Shown here: positions 5,816-6,287 of the stretch, one piece after another
Numbering within the stretch: the first letter of the stretch is position 1
Layout: each line of letters begins with the position of its first letter
Assembly: GCA_023393485.1 (NCBI GenBank)
Contig: JAEWLD010000240.1
Coordinates: 1 to 6,287, forward strand
Direction of reading: 5' to 3'
Length of the DNA stretch: 6,287 bases
Source of the DNA: Bacteroidota bacterium
GTDB lineage: Bacteria; Bacteroidota; Bacteroidia; Flavobacteriales; Flavobacteriaceae
Position numbers and translations under genes: made by a program
The notes under the pieces: model-generated
What the model saw: only the letters and a program-made list of their open reading frames with translations
Databases searched by the model: none
Told to the model about the DNA's origin: nothing

Positions 5816-5966
5816 TTACACTCTAGCAAACTCCAAAATTAGATCATGGGCATTGACAAATTCCTTACAATCCAATATCGCAGTCAAAACCGGATACGAC
5901 GCCGTTGTTTTACCAGCGCCGTTGCATCCCGAAACTACCGATCGTTTTTTCCGGCAATCGAATCAT
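5816..5966 (-). pseudogene. Remnant of a zeta-toxin-like P-loop kinase gene
   Basis: The frame ending at TAA 5816-5818 reads VVSGCNGAGKTTASYPV, then LTAILDCKEFVNA, matching the first 40 or so residues of zeta-toxin-family kinases of the kind beginning IIAGCNGAGKTTAS with a CKEFVNADEIA segment. GCNGAGKT is a complete Walker A motif. After VNA the family sequence is lost (HDLILEFARV, then stop); members normally run to about 190-200 residues, so more than three quarters is gone. The in-frame stretch has no start. ATG 5966 (MIRLPEK) lies in a neighbouring frame and would join it by a one-base change in the six-A run near 5950. Characterised zeta/PezT toxins phosphorylate UDP-N-acetylglucosamine; this remnant cannot be functional. 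It is on the same strand as, and upstream of, the small antitoxin-like gene, the reverse of the usual antitoxin-first order. Confidence 0.7.
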
Positions 5967-6010
5967 TTACGTTTGCGGCGTCCAAAAAAATAATCCGGTG
6001 CGTCTAAATA

Positions 6011-6038
6011 AGCTTATAGCTTACCGCTTAAAGCTTTA
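6011..6038. repeat. Heptanucleotide tandem repeat across a stop codon
   Basis: Four consecutive 7-mers on the plus strand (6011-6017, 6018-6024, 6025-6031, 6032-6038) share the consensus AGCTTAx, each with zero or one change in the first six bases. The last copy includes the stop codon of the CBS-domain gene. The copies at the ends can also pair (AAGCTT with AAGCTT) and might form a hairpin after that gene. Confidence 0.7.
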
Positions 6039-6287
6039 TCGAATCGAGCCGATAATATCATACTTGGTAATGATATGATGCTTGCCATTGCCCAAATCAA
6101 CGAGCACGGCCCGGTTGTCCTTATTGATCAAGCGCGATACGTCTTCGATAGATGTGCCGGCTTTGACGATCGGGTACGGATGTCCCATCACTTCGCGGAT
6201 CGGTTTGTCGGCGACCGCTTTATCCGTGACATAATGCTGGAAGAGATCGGTTTCATCTACCGAGCCTACAAAACCGTTGGTGTCAAC
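6036..6287 (-). CDS. CBS-domain C-terminus, probably of a PLP-dependent cystathionine beta-synthase (N-terminal part outside window)
   Basis: The last 83 codons of a gene that enters from the right edge in frame and stops at TAA 6036-6038. The sequence contains PIREVMGHPYPIVKAGTSIEDVSRL (residues 29-53 of the visible part; central words IREVMG and PYPIVKAG), the classic start of a CBS domain, followed by DNRAVLVDLGNGKHHIITKYDIIGSI, its closing strand and helix; the end of a preceding CBS unit (GFVGSVDETDLFQHYV) is also visible. The pattern, including HHIITKYDIIGSI at the extreme C-terminus, is what I recall of the Bacteroidota cystathionine beta-synthase-type enzymes (PLP catalytic domain followed by a CBS pair), but the catalytic domain is not in the window, so another CBS-tailed protein remains possible. 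Confidence 0.75.
   Translation of the reverse strand, partial: VDTNGFVGSVDETDLFQHYVTDKAVADKPIREVMGHPYPIVKAGTSIEDVSRLINKDNRAVLVDLGNGKHHIITKYDIIGSIR

Larger units (their letters stand above)
5667..6035. other. 369-nt stretch without an intact gene
   Basis: This interval holds, read leftward, the heptamer repeat next to the CBS-protein stop, a T-run (5993-5983), the zeta-toxin-like remnant (5966-5816), a promoter (5796-5763), and a structured leader with a 9-bp inverted repeat (5750-5707). I see no intact protein-coding gene or tRNA. The short open frames on the plus strand have no family resemblance and run through the inverted repeat and the remnant. Confidence 0.7.

Noticed and set aside
5608..5826. 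72-codon plus-strand frame through the inverted repeat
   Set aside because: It runs across the structured leader and opposite the small gene, shows no recognisable domain or promoter, and the promoter and terminator here point to the minus strand.
1..6287. CRISPR array, rRNA, insertion-sequence transposase or replication origin
   Set aside because: No spaced direct repeats, no rRNA-like stretches, no transposase motif and no DnaA-box cluster were seen.

Overview
The window looks like chromosomal DNA from a Flavobacterium-like member of the Bacteroidota. The evidence is promoters of the TTG / TAnnTTTG type, starts without Shine-Dalgarno sequences, a lipoprotein with acidic residues just after the lipobox Cys, a PspC-type mini-membrane protein, and a PNGase F-family glycosidase carrying a GLPGLI-like N-terminal domain. 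All family assignments come from recognising motifs in the translated sequence; no database search was run.

Layout. (1) 1-433, minus: the N-terminal part of a lipoprotein that runs off the left edge. (2) 471-2828, minus: a compact probable operon read PspC-like membrane protein -> three-unit helix-hairpin-helix (HhH) protein -> acyl-CoA dehydrogenase, ending at a clear hairpin-plus-T-run terminator at 455-493. (3) 2829-2990: a divergent intergenic region with a good Bacteroidota promoter for the rightward gene. (4) 2991-4667, plus: a secreted PNGase F-family protein with an extra N-terminal domain. (5) 4668-4771: a short convergent gap with only weak hairpins. (6) 4772-5458, minus: a secreted SH3-like-domain protein of unknown role. 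(7) 5471-5966, minus: a decayed patch. It holds a 48-codon remnant of a zeta-toxin-like P-loop gene, a structured inverted-repeat leader, and a roughly 51-residue antitoxin-like gene broken by one missing base but still framed by a promoter and a terminator. (8) 6036-6287, minus: the C-terminal CBS-domain end of what is probably a PLP-dependent cystathionine beta-synthase-type enzyme, running off the right edge.

The intact genes do not form one obvious pathway; they are housekeeping or secreted-protein genes in separate transcription units. The parts most worth a second look are the decayed toxin/antitoxin-like patch with its structured leader, two unrelated heptanucleotide tandem repeats (one in frame inside the HhH gene, one across a stop codon), and the divergent active site and domain fusion of the PNGase F relative. 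I found no convincing intact novel multi-gene system.
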